The position numbers and the translations under genes were made by a program. Positions 16,329-24,892 of a stretch of DNA of 64,000 nucleotides are shown one piece after another. Below the pieces are notes generated by a model. That model ran no database searches, was not told the origin of the DNA, and worked only from the letters and a program-made list of their open reading frames with translations. Source of the stretch: Aldehydirespirator sp965116195 (GTDB taxonomy: Bacteria; Actinomycetota; Acidimicrobiia; Acidimicrobiales; Aldehydirespiratoraceae); contig OZ220491.1 in assembly GCA_965116195.1 (NCBI GenBank), positions 558,001 through 622,000 of the forward strand, read 5' to 3'. Positions within the stretch are counted from its first letter, which is position 1, and every line of letters starts with the position of its first letter.

Positions 16329-17449
16329 CCCCGGTCGGCTTGATTGTGAGTGCTGCGTTGTCCGCGACCCCGTGGCGGCTGGAGCGGCGCCTTGAGGTGG
16401 ATGCCCGCCGGAGCGCGCTGTTCCGCATCGGGGGTGCGGTGGCGGCGATGGTGCTCGCCGGGCTGTTGTTGTTGCTCACCGGCCGTAACGCCTTCTGGCT
16501 GTTCTGGCAGGGCCTTGACGCTGTTTTCGGCAGCCAGCGGGGCATTGAAGGCGTGGCGCTGCGGGCCATCCCCATCTTGATGACTGCGTTGGGAGTGGCG
16601 CTGTCGCTGCGGATGAAGGTCTGGAATATCGGCTCGGACGGCCAGTTCCTGATTGGCGCTCTGGCTGCGGTGGGCGTCGGTATTCACATGGACGGGCCTG
16701 GCTGGTTGGTGCTGATCGTGATGGCTGTGGCAGCCACACTTGCGGGCGCGATGTGGATCCTGGTTCCGGCCCTGGCTCGGGCCTACTGGGATGTGAACGA
16801 GATCATCACAACCCTGCTGCTCAACTTCGTGGCGCTTCAGTTGGTCACCTGGGCTTCGCTGGGGTTCTGGAGAGACAAGGCCGCCGCGGTGATCCAGTCT
16901 ACTCGCAAGGTGCCGGTGACATTGGCCGGGCTGCCCGGTGCGGAGTCGGTGACCATCGCCCTGCTGGTGCCTCTGGTGATTGCCGTGGTGCTGTGGTGGG
17001 TGTTTCGCTCCACCACCATTGGCTATGAGATCGACACCATCGGTGGCAACCCACGGGCGGCAGGCTTTGCCGGTATCAACGTGCGACGCCGGATCCTCGT
17101 GGTGATGCTCTTCACGGGGGCTGTCGCCGGGTTGGGAGGGATGCTGCAACTCAGTGCTCCGGGGGCGCAGGCTCTGAACTCGGGTTTCTCCGCTCAGTTC
17201 GGGCTGTCGGGGTTCATCGTGGCAGCACTGGCGGGTGCGTCATTCGCCGGGGTCATTGTCGGCGGACTGTTCATCGCGTCAATGTTCTACGCAGGATTGG
17301 TGCTGCAGACCAAGGGCCTGTCCGTTTACATTATTTTCGCCATCTACGGCATCATCCTCACCGGTATCGCACTCGGCGAGATCGCAACCCGCTATCGGCT
17401 GGTGCGCCGCAACGCTGACACTGATGCTGACACTGAGGCGGGGCCATGA
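16325..17449 (+). CDS. nucleoside ABC transporter permease 1
   Basis: An integral membrane permease of the BPD_transp_2/BMP-type class (NupP/YufP-like). It has about eight to ten hydrophobic segments and the class signature MKVWNIGSDGQFLIGALAA near residue 95, with NPRAAGFAGI in the cytoplasmic coupling loop region. I place the start at ATG 16325 (TPVGLIVSAAL...), because the frame upstream of it is repeat sequence; the frame itself is open from 16247. The ATG overlaps the stop of a bridging mini-ORF. The gene overlaps the second permease by ATGA at 17446-17449. Confidence 0.88.
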   Translation: MTPVGLIVSAALSATPWRLERRLEVDARRSALFRIGGAVAAMVLAGLLLLLTGRNAFWLFWQGLDAVFGSQRGIEGVALRAIPILMTALGVALSLRMKVWNIGSDGQFLIGALAAVGVGIHMDGPGWLVLIVMAVAATLAGAMWILVPALARAYWDVNEIITTLLLNFVALQLVTWASLGFWRDKAAAVIQSTRKVPVTLAGLPGAESVTIALLVPLVIAVVLWWVFRSTTIGYEIDTIGGNPRAAGFAGINVRRRILVVMLFTGAVAGLGGMLQLSAPGAQALNSGFSAQFGLSGFIVAALAGASFAGVIVGGLFIASMFYAGLVLQTKGLSVYIIFAIYGIILTGIALGEIATRYRLVRRNADTDADTEAGP

Positions 17450-18432
17450 TTTTTGCGATCATCGAGAACGCCTTCCTGAGTTTGGTGGGTTCAGCGATCC
17501 CGGCCAGCGCCGTTGTGATGCTGGCTGCAACTGGTGCCATGCTTGGCGAGCGTGTCGGGGTGCTCAATCTGGGCCAGGAGGGACTGATCGGCATAGGTGC
17601 CGTGTTCTCCGTCATTGCCGTTCTGTCGTGGGGTGTGAAAAGTCCCTGGCTGGCGATGTTTGTCGGGATGGTCGCTGCTGCTGTGGCCGGCTTGATCTTC
17701 GCGATAGCCGTGGTCGGGTTTCGGGCCAGTCAGGTACTGGTGGGTCTGGCGCTGGCACTGGGTGGGATCGGTTTGTCCAACCAGCTCGGTACCAACCGCA
17801 ACGGCACGCCTATCAAAACGCTGTTCCGTGAGGTCAACCCTGCTGGTCTTTTTGACAACAACGATTTTGTCACTGCCTTCCTGTTCCATGACCCGATGGT
17901 GTATGTCGCCTATGTCGGGCTGCCGTTGGTGTTGTGGTTTCTGTTGTTTCGCACTCGTCACGGCATGAATATGCGGGCGGTGGGCGAGAACCCGGCTGCC
18001 GCAGATGCGGTCGGTGTGAGCGTTATGGGATGGCGGATTTTCTACTCGGTGTTGGGAGCGGCCTTGTCGGGAGCGGGCGGCGCGTACATGGTGCTGTCGT
18101 TCACGCCCACATGGTCTCCTGATATTGCCCGTGGCCGGGGCTGGGTGGCGCTGGCGGTGGTTATCTTTGCTGGTTGGCGTCCGGGCTGGGCCGTGGTCGG
18201 AGCACTGCTGTATGGCTCAATGATCTCGTTGGACACCACCGCACAAGCTCGTGGCTGGGACCTTCCGTTTCTGGGCCCGAGCGATCTCAGTTTCTTCTTG
18301 TCGATGTTGCCCTATGTGGTGACTCTTGTGGCCATATTGATCCCGGCAGGGGCGGTGAAGCTTGGTAGACGGGTGCGCTTCGCCGCCGCGCCCGCAGCCT
18401 TGGCCATTCCATACTCACGCGAAGAACGCTGA
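17446..18432 (+). CDS. nucleoside ABC transporter permease 2
   Basis: The second BPD_transp_2-type permease (NupQ/YufQ-like), 328 residues with multiple hydrophobic segments. It carries the paired signature GVLNLGQEGLIGIGAVF (about 39) and RAVGENPAAADAVGV (about 180). It overlaps permease 1 by four bases, the normal arrangement for these heterodimeric importers. The C-terminal residues after about 305 are Arg/Ala-rich and cytoplasmic. It ends 38 bases before the second adenosine deaminase gene. Confidence 0.9.
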   Translation: MIFAIIENAFLSLVGSAIPASAVVMLAATGAMLGERVGVLNLGQEGLIGIGAVFSVIAVLSWGVKSPWLAMFVGMVAAAVAGLIFAIAVVGFRASQVLVGLALALGGIGLSNQLGTNRNGTPIKTLFREVNPAGLFDNNDFVTAFLFHDPMVYVAYVGLPLVLWFLLFRTRHGMNMRAVGENPAAADAVGVSVMGWRIFYSVLGAALSGAGGAYMVLSFTPTWSPDIARGRGWVALAVVIFAGWRPGWAVVGALLYGSMISLDTTAQARGWDLPFLGPSDLSFFLSMLPYVVTLVAILIPAGAVKLGRRVRFAAAPAALAIPYSREER

Positions 18433-18470
18433 GTGACTGACGCGTACTCAGCTAGCACAGGGGAGGATGT

Positions 18471-19541
18471 ATGACCGTTGCGACAGCAGAGCATGTGAGG
18501 CGGCTTCCGAAGGTGGAGCTTCACTGTCACATTGAGGGTGCCAGCAGGGCCGGCACCATCAAGGAACTGGCCGCAGCCAACGGTGTGAAGTTCCCCGTGG
18601 ATGATCCCGGCGATCTCTATGACTTCTCTGATCTCAACCAGTTCCTGGACATTTACGGCGTGGTGTGTGCCAGCCTGCAAAGCGCTGATGACTTCCACCG
18701 GATCACCTACGAATGTCTCCAAGATGCCCGGCAGGCAGGCGTGCATTACCGGGAGATGTTCTTCTCGCCGGGGTTTGTCATCAAGTTGGGCGTACCCGTT
18801 GACACGGTCTGGGCCGGGGTCTCGGCTGCGGTGCGTGATGCTCGTGCTGATCTTGGCATCGGCTGTCGCATGATCCTGGACTTCGACAAGCCGTCGGGTG
18901 CTGGCCACGCGCTGGAGATGGCCGAGTTTGCCGGAGCCCAGGATCGTGACCTGCTGATCGGCATGGGGGCGGATTCTGTGGAGCGTGGTATCGACCATCG
19001 GGCATTTGCGACGGCCTACGAGGCGGCTGGCCGGTGCGGGCTCAAACGCACCATGCACGCAGGCGAGGACGGCCCGGCCGACAACATTGCAATTGCGGTG
19101 CGTCAGTTCGGCTGTGACCGTGTGGATCACGGGTTCCGTCTGCTGGATGACCCGGAGTTGACGGCCGAGGTCGTTGACCGGCAGATCCCGCTGACGGTGT
19201 GTCCAACGTCCAACGTGATGATTGCCAATGTGGTGCCCGATGTCGCTTCGCACCCCCTGGCCCGCCAGCGTGAGTTGGGTGTGTTGGCCACGGTCAACTC
19301 TGATGACCCGGGCATGATGCGCTTCGACATCGCCGACGAGTACGCAGCCGTTGCCGACGCGTTCGGCTACACCCTCGAAGAGATGGAGAACATCAGCCTG
19401 GACGGCATCACCGCATCATGGGCACCCGATGACGAGAAGGACGCGCTGCGCCGACGCTTCGAGGCCGAGTTCAACCAACTCCGCACCGAGTACGGCCTCC
19501 CAACACGCAACGTCACCAACCAAGACCCCGCAGCATTGTGA
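18471..19541 (+). CDS. add: adenosine deaminase
   Basis: A 356-residue canonical adenosine deaminase converting adenosine (and deoxyadenosine) to inosine plus ammonia. Metal and catalytic residues are classical: HCHIEG (His18, His20, Glu22), HAGED (about 196-200), VDHGFR (about 219-224), and NSDDPG (about 276). It has a strong ribosome site (GGGGAGG) upstream of the ATG. Together with the preceding importer and the first ADA-like enzyme it makes an uptake-and-deaminate module feeding hypoxanthine/xanthine metabolism; the molybdenum hydroxylase at 37-42 kb could be a later step, which is inference. Its stop is in a GTGA context, with a second copy of CCAAGACCCCGCAGC about 70 bases downstream. 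Confidence 0.92.
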   Translation: MTVATAEHVRRLPKVELHCHIEGASRAGTIKELAAANGVKFPVDDPGDLYDFSDLNQFLDIYGVVCASLQSADDFHRITYECLQDARQAGVHYREMFFSPGFVIKLGVPVDTVWAGVSAAVRDARADLGIGCRMILDFDKPSGAGHALEMAEFAGAQDRDLLIGMGADSVERGIDHRAFATAYEAAGRCGLKRTMHAGEDGPADNIAIAVRQFGCDRVDHGFRLLDDPELTAEVVDRQIPLTVCPTSNVMIANVVPDVASHPLARQRELGVLATVNSDDPGMMRFDIADEYAAVADAFGYTLEEMENISLDGITASWAPDDEKDALRRRFEAEFNQLRTEYGLPTRNVTNQDPAAL

Positions 19542-19724
19542 CTCACCGTGTCACGATTACCACGTGTGCGTCTGCGACCGGACAGGGCCAAGCCAAGACC
19601 CCGCAGCGCCATGACCCGGCGTGTCACACCCCTGTGACTAGAGTGGCCGCAGGCTTCACCGCAGGACCGACCGGTTCCTCTGACCACTGGTGTGCGCCAC
19701 AGGTGTACAAAGGAGAGTACATAT

Positions 19725-20684
19725 ATGTCTGCTCTTACGTCCGATCAGCGCCATGTGCTTGCGCTCTGCAGCCTGATGTCGGCTGGTGATCGCTGTGACT
19801 GGGGAGTTCTCGCTCGGCAGGCGTACCGCGAGCGGTCTGTTGATGGGTTGTTGGCAGGCGAGGTGCAAGAGGAAAGCCCGAAGGCCCACACGACCGAGTG
19901 GGTTCTCAAGACCGCCACATCGGAGGATTGGGAAGCCGCATGGCAACGTGCGGATTCCGAGTACCGCGCCGCGGTCTCCAAGGGAGCACGTCTCACTACG
20001 GTGCTTGATGACGACTTCCCGTTGAACTTGCGACTGATCCACAACCTGCCGCCGTTTCTGTTCTATCGGGGTGACCTGGATGCGGACCGCGACACTCGCA
20101 GTGTTGCAGTGGTCGGTACTCGGTCAGCCACGCCTGAGGGCATCAGGCGAACCCGTGGAGTGGTTCGCTCGCTCATTGCCGAGGGCATTACGGTTACATC
20201 GGGCCTGGCTTTTGGTATCGACGCAGCCGCACATCGCATGACACTTGAGTGTGGCGGGCGCACCATCGCTGTGTTGCCCTCGGGGATTACCCGCTTCAGT
20301 CCAGCAGCCAACCGTGATCTGGGCGAGGAAATCGTGGCCTCGGGCGGACTTGTTGTGTCGCAGTTCTTTCCGATGTCCACGCCTGCCAGGTGGACTTTCG
20401 GCAAGCGCAACGAGGTCACCTCCGGCATCAGTCAGGGCACGGTCGTGATTGAGGCGTCACACACTTCAGGTGCCAGGATGCAAGCCCGTCTTGCCTACGA
20501 GCACGGCAAACAGGTGTTCCTGCTTGACAAACTGGTTACGGATCAGCCGTGGGCGCAACAAATGACAGAGCGCCGTCAGGCTTTCACCGTCTCCTGCATC
20601 AACGACATCATCAGGATGGTCGCGTTACCGGACAGGGTGCGTGATGTCAGTGAACTTCTCCATTTAGAGCCTGCGTTGTTGTAG
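19725..20684 (+). CDS. DprA/Smf-like DNA-processing protein (SLOG Rossmann fold)
   Basis: A 319-residue DprA-like protein. The Rossmann core begins VAVVGTRSATPEGIRRTRG (about 128), then VTSGLAFGIDAAAHRMTLE, IAVLPSGITRFSPAANRDL, and GTVVIEASHTSGARMQARLAYEHGK (split as GTVVIEASHTSGARMQ and following). DprA loads RecA on incoming ssDNA in transformation, but solitary DprA-like genes also occur in defence islands. The ATG at 19725 has AAGGAG eight bases upstream; the frame is open slightly further up. A zinc-ribbon gene follows eight bases after the stop. It lies at the left edge of an island that has another dprA at its right edge. Confidence 0.82.
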   Translation: MSALTSDQRHVLALCSLMSAGDRCDWGVLARQAYRERSVDGLLAGEVQEESPKAHTTEWVLKTATSEDWEAAWQRADSEYRAAVSKGARLTTVLDDDFPLNLRLIHNLPPFLFYRGDLDADRDTRSVAVVGTRSATPEGIRRTRGVVRSLIAEGITVTSGLAFGIDAAAHRMTLECGGRTIAVLPSGITRFSPAANRDLGEEIVASGGLVVSQFFPMSTPARWTFGKRNEVTSGISQGTVVIEASHTSGARMQARLAYEHGKQVFLLDKLVTDQPWAQQMTERRQAFTVSCINDIIRMVALPDRVRDVSELLHLEPALL

Positions 20685-20692
20685 GCGCAGTT

Positions 20693-20944
20693 GTGCGGCA
20701 CCCTCCAGACCGCCAAGATTTCCCAAATTGCGGAATATGCCCCTATGCCAACCCCGGCCAGTGGACCATCTGCGTGCCGTGTGCTGCCGAAAAACTGTCC
20801 GCAATCCAAGACCCATGCCCGATCTGCGCCCAGGAACGCAGTGGAGAACCTTGCCGCAATTCTCTCTGTGTCGGCAAAGCCGGTCCACGCCACATTGATG
20901 GAATAACTGCAATCACCCTGCACGATGGGCCGTTCGTTGCCGCA
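20693..20944 (+). pseudogene. truncated ComF-like zinc-ribbon protein
   Basis: From a GTG eight bases after dprA the frame encodes two Cys pairs, CGICPYANPGQWTICVPC and CPICAQ, followed by further Cys and GITAITLHDGPFV, resembling the N-terminal zinc ribbon and first strand of ComF-type phosphoribosyltransferases. The phosphoribosyltransferase domain is absent: similarity stops near 20944, where sequence of an IS481-type transposase begins in the same frame. A dprA plus PRTase pair would be a sensible unit, now broken by the insertion. The family assignment rests on Cys spacing only. Confidence 0.5.
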
Positions 20945-21125
20945 AACAAGCGCTTCCGAACGCTTCAACCGCACCATCGCCGACGAGTTCTTATATGCCC
21001 GCTAATTCCGATCCGAAGAACGACTGCCACAAACGCCTCATACGCTTGGATCCACAACTACAATCGCCACCGATACCACACCGCCGTAGGCGGCCCACCC
21101 GCATCACGTGCATACAACCTCGCGC
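20945..21125 (+). mobile_element. IS481-type transposase 3' remnant
   Basis: Conceptual translation gives SERFNRTIADEFLYAR, then an in-frame TAA at about 21002, FRSEER, a frameshift, and WIHNYNRHRYHTAVGGPPAS. This is the C-terminal part of the DDE integrase core of IS481/IS3-like transposases (the ERFxRTL...YAR...YRSxxER...WxxxYNxxRPHxALGGxPPxSR pattern). Nonsense plus frameshift make it inactive, and no terminal inverted repeats were found. The C-terminal codons of the helicase on the other strand lie partly within it. Confidence 0.65.
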
Positions 21126-24100
21126 GAACTGACAGTCAGGGCTAGCCAGACGACTAGGTGGACATCTTGGGTTGCGATTTCTGGGAGGGGTTGGGGGGCT
21201 TCGTAGGGTTGCAGTCCCAGGTTCTTGATCACGCCCAGGATGTTCTGCACCTGCTCCGCCGGATCGTCGGCGCTGGACATTGCTGATTGAATTGTGCGGA
21301 TGGTTCGTTCGGGGTAGGGGGCACGGATGGTGTCCAGCGCCCGCTCCAAGTCTTTGTGGTCAAGTCCCGGAGGCGGATGCTGTTCCAGCAACTCGGCGGC
21401 ACGGCGCAGTCGGGGAGGCACGGTTGGCTCAAGGTTGGCCTTGTCGGCCAGGTAGTTCCATTTCTTCACGATGTCGGCCTGTGCCACAGTCCAAGCCTCA
21501 AAAGCGCCGGCGACCGAAGCGTCATCAAGTTGTCTTGGCGTGTCGAAACCGTCAGCGGGGCGGGCCGCATCCAGACAGGCCAACGTCTCATCTGTGATGG
21601 TGTGGTCGGGGCCACCAACAGCATGATCTGTTCGCAAGGGTGGTTTGGTCTCATCTGTGATGGGGTGGTCGCCGCTCCTGTCGGTGGCAACAAAGCGAAA
21701 CTGCGGACGCGGGTGATCCCCCACACGGGCACAGAAAACGTAACCCGGTTGCCTGCCTGTCGTGCTGACAGTCATGCCTGATCCCGAACCCCACGGCAGC
21801 GACTCAATCCGCTTGATCAGATCGACATCCTCAAAAGCGGCGCGCATTTCTTGGCGGAACTCCTCACCCGACAGCGCCCCTCGCGCGGTGCTGCCCCGCT
21901 CAAACAAGGAGGCATCCTCGCTGCGGATGCGTTCGATTTCCTCACGCGTTTCGGTGAAGTTGACATCCCGTTGCGCGGTCTGATCGGGCAGCACCTCACC
22001 CACACCCACGCTGGCCGCGGCCTGGGCGATCTTGCGGTGCAGTCGCTCCTCCAGTCTGAGCAGGTCATCAAGGCGACTGTCAGGAAACACGCAACGCAAA
22101 AACACCTCGGAATGAGATGACCCGATGCGGTCAATCCGGCCATGACGTTGCACCAACCTCATCGGGTTCCAGGGCAGGTCGTAGTTGATGATGTGGCGAG
22201 CCTGCTGAAGGTTGACCCCCTCAGCCAGCACATCAGTGGACACCACAATGTCGTAGCGATCTTCAGCGAAGTCCGCAGGGGCGTCAGTCGTGCGAGGGGC
22301 AAACCCCCACAGAACGCCCTTGCGCTCCATGCCCTCCGTGTGAGATGACCCGGTGATAGAAGCGATACGGTCACGGTAAACAGCCAGGCGTTCATCGGTG
22401 GCGACGGCATCTTGCAAATACTCAAATATCCACTCGACCGTATCTGTGAAATAGCTGAATATCAGCACTTTTCGGCGGTCGCGTATATCGGAGGCACCTA
22501 TGCCCTGGTGGTCGGCCTCGGCGGATATCTCAGCCAGAGCCTCACTCAAAGCTGCCAGGTTGGGGTCATCAACTCGGCGGACCCGGCGAGCCTCGGCAGC
22601 GAACTCCTGCAGGAGTCGTTGGTCCTGTATGACATGATCTCGCAGGCGGTCGGCGAAGTACAGGCTGGCATCTTCAGTCACACCGACAATGCCGTCCAGG
22701 TAGGTGTCAAGTTGTTCGCCGGTGAACTCATCTGAGTCCGTTGACAGCCAGTCGGTCAACACCTCACCGGTGGCCACCCGACCCTGATCCAGCAACGACA
22801 AAAAGGCGGCGTGACGTTTGGCCATACGTTCGCAACTCATGGCGAACGCGTGGGGCGAAGACTCGAACCGCTTCAGCAGCAAGGACCGCAACAGTCCCGC
22901 CAGTTGAACTTCGTGAGCGTCCGTGTCGCGGTCGCGCCGATACTGCGAAGGAGCGTGCATGGCCATCATGAGCGTGTCCGCATCGCGCGCTAGCGGAGGC
23001 CCGTACTGTATGCCGCCTCGGTCGGCGGAAGGCGAGTTCTCATCGCGCGCTAGCGGAGGCCCGTACTGTATGCTGCCTCGGTCGGCGGAAGGCGAGTTCT
23101 TATCGCGTGCCTGCGGAGGCCCGTACTGTATGCCGCCTCGGTCGGCGGAAGGCGAGTTCTCATCGCGCGCTTGCGGAGGCCCAGTACTTGCGTTGCCCGT
23201 CGGGGGAGGCTTGATGGTTTGTTGCTCTTGCGCAGGTGCCGTGGTTGTGGTGCGCTGATACGCAGGCTGGGTGCGTTCATTGACCCTGTCGGCATCGTCC
23301 CGGTCGGGATCGTCCCCGTCGGCATCGTCCCGGTCGGGATCGTCCCCGTCGGCTTCGTGGTGCAGCGCATGGGCGAACCGGTCAAAGAAGCCGGGCAGCA
23401 CCGCGTCCATGTCATAGGTCACCTTTTTGACCCTCGGAGTCGGAAAGATCACCCGCTTTTGTTCCCCGTCAACTCGGATTGTGTCGTTGGGATAGAACCG
23501 CTTGACGAAAGAGCGCGTGCGGCGAACCGCCACCGTGTCAAGAACGTCAAAGAGGTGTTCAGGCGTGAGGTCATCAGGGTTGAGTTGCATGGCATTGGCG
23601 AAATGGTCACGCAATGATCTGATACCGACTTCGGCAAATGCAGCGTCGTTGCGCAGAAAGTAACCCAGCAGGTGGTAGAGGTCCCAAAGGCTGTTGTTCA
23701 CCGGCGTGGCGGTCAGCATGACCAGCTTCTTGGGTGGTGACCCGGCCAGCAGACGACGCAGCGCGTGTGCTCGTTGTGTGGAAGGGTTGCGCAGATTGTG
23801 AGCCTCATCAATCACGATCAGGGCATAATCGTTGATCGGGGAATCGAGTTTTGTGGCTCTGGCGTGATCGGGGTTCAATCGACTGTCGCCCAGTAGATCC
23901 TCATATGAGCGCAACTCCATATACAGCTTTTGGTCGGTGCGGAAGGCCCGCCATGGTCCGTCCCGCAGTGTTGCAGGAGCAATGACCAGCACCGTTTGGC
24001 GACGTTCCAAGGCGGCTTCTCGGATCAACTCTCCCGCAAGGAAAGTCTTGCCCAAACCGACCTCATCGGCGATGAGCACCCCGTGATGTTGTTCAAGGAT

Positions 24101-24892
24101 GCGCCGGGCACGCCACAGACCATCGGTCTGAAAGGCAGTGAGATGGATCTGTGGCGCTCCGCTGGCGGTGGCTTCTTCCTGGAGTTCGCTGCCGTAACGC
24201 TCCCACAGCATCCGCAGGTAGATAAGTTGTGGCAGGTGAGGCTCGAACCGGGCTTCGAACAAGGCCGCCAGGTCATAATCGGTGGCCTCTTCCCACAGTT
24301 CTTCAAACCAGTCTTTGACTTGAGCTACCACATGGGGCGAGTAGTTGCCCAGGTTCAGTTCCAGGTTGGTTGTGAGTCCGGCGGAGGTGAGATTGGATGA
24401 CCCGGCTATCACTCCATGGGAACGGTCGCCCACCAGGAATGCCTTGCCGTGAAGGAACCTTCCCTCCAGTCGGCGTACCTGCACCTTGCCCGAACGAAGC
24501 CATTGCACCAATCGGTGGGCAACAGCGTCGGCTTGGGCGGTGAAGCCCAGCTGGTCTCGCTCGATGCGCAGCGTTTGGTCGTGGCTGCCAAGGGCTTGAC
24601 GCAGGCGCGCCTTGGCGGCCCGTTCCGGATTGACGTGCTCTTTGCCCAGGTTTCGTTGTCGGTTCTCTGGCGGGGTGGGTTCGGCCCCGAACAGCAACCG
24701 GACGTTGGTGGCCTTGTCCAGTGAGTCGGCCAGCAACGAGTAGCCGCCGACATTGAAATAGGCAGTGGCAATGTCCACACCGGCCCCACCCACGAACCCG
24801 GTGGCGGCGTGGCTGATGAACCCGTTCAAGGACTCAGCAACAGTGTGATCACGCTGGTTGAGCGCAATCTCAGGCTTCTCAAAGCTGGTCAT
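21104..24892 (-). CDS. PLD-nuclease/SNF2-helicase fusion, defence-type
   Basis: A 1262-residue protein. The N-terminal domain has the phospholipase D-type motif HGKAFLVGD (about 147) with IAGSSNLTSAGL (about 162). The helicase follows: Walker A ADEVGLGKT (about 277), VIDEAHNLRN (about 360), LTATPVNN (about 388), KVLIFSYFTDTVEW, then ISTDVLAEGVNLQQ-like VSTDVLAEGVNL and QRHGRIDRIGS (about 918), the RapA/HepA-like SNF2 set. Such helicases accompany adenine methylases in restriction-type systems, as here. Residues about 510-640 are two repeat tracts inserted between helicase lobes. The last codons run into the IS481 remnant, so the original C-terminus may be replaced. The ATG 24892 overlaps the stop of an array ORF (ATGA). 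Confidence 0.85.
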   Translation of the reverse strand: MTSFEKPEIALNQRDHTVAESLNGFISHAATGFVGGAGVDIATAYFNVGGYSLLADSLDKATNVRLLFGAEPTPPENRQRNLGKEHVNPERAAKARLRQALGSHDQTLRIERDQLGFTAQADAVAHRLVQWLRSGKVQVRRLEGRFLHGKAFLVGDRSHGVIAGSSNLTSAGLTTNLELNLGNYSPHVVAQVKDWFEELWEEATDYDLAALFEARFEPHLPQLIYLRMLWERYGSELQEEATASGAPQIHLTAFQTDGLWRARRILEQHHGVLIADEVGLGKTFLAGELIREAALERRQTVLVIAPATLRDGPWRAFRTDQKLYMELRSYEDLLGDSRLNPDHARATKLDSPINDYALIVIDEAHNLRNPSTQRAHALRRLLAGSPPKKLVMLTATPVNNSLWDLYHLLGYFLRNDAAFAEVGIRSLRDHFANAMQLNPDDLTPEHLFDVLDTVAVRRTRSFVKRFYPNDTIRVDGEQKRVIFPTPRVKKVTYDMDAVLPGFFDRFAHALHHEADGDDPDRDDADGDDPDRDDADRVNERTQPAYQRTTTTAPAQEQQTIKPPPTGNASTGPPQARDENSPSADRGGIQYGPPQARDKNSPSADRGSIQYGPPLARDENSPSADRGGIQYGPPLARDADTLMMAMHAPSQYRRDRDTDAHEVQLAGLLRSLLLKRFESSPHAFAMSCERMAKRHAAFLSLLDQGRVATGEVLTDWLSTDSDEFTGEQLDTYLDGIVGVTEDASLYFADRLRDHVIQDQRLLQEFAAEARRVRRVDDPNLAALSEALAEISAEADHQGIGASDIRDRRKVLIFSYFTDTVEWIFEYLQDAVATDERLAVYRDRIASITGSSHTEGMERKGVLWGFAPRTTDAPADFAEDRYDIVVSTDVLAEGVNLQQARHIINYDLPWNPMRLVQRHGRIDRIGSSHSEVFLRCVFPDSRLDDLLRLEERLHRKIAQAAASVGVGEVLPDQTAQRDVNFTETREEIERIRSEDASLFERGSTARGALSGEEFRQEMRAAFEDVDLIKRIESLPWGSGSGMTVSTTGRQPGYVFCARVGDHPRPQFRFVATDRSGDHPITDETKPPLRTDHAVGGPDHTITDETLACLDAARPADGFDTPRQLDDASVAGAFEAWTVAQADIVKKWNYLADKANLEPTVPPRLRRAAELLEQHPPPGLDHKDLERALDTIRAPYPERTIRTIQSAMSSADDPAEQVQNILGVIKNLGLQPYEAPQPLPEIATQDVHLVVWLALTVSSREVVCT
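22981..23356 (-). repeat. 60-bp and 30-bp in-frame arrays inside the PLD-SNF2 gene
   Basis: A 60-bp unit occurs at 22981, 23041, 23101 and, partly, 23161, with few base changes; it encodes ARDENSPSADRGGIQYGPPL-like 20-residue units. A separate 30-bp unit, about 2.3 copies at 23289-23356, encodes an Asp/Arg/Pro-rich DGDDPDRDDA motif. Both periods are multiples of three and free of stops. They lie between the two helicase lobes, so they form a disordered insertion. Confidence 0.92.
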
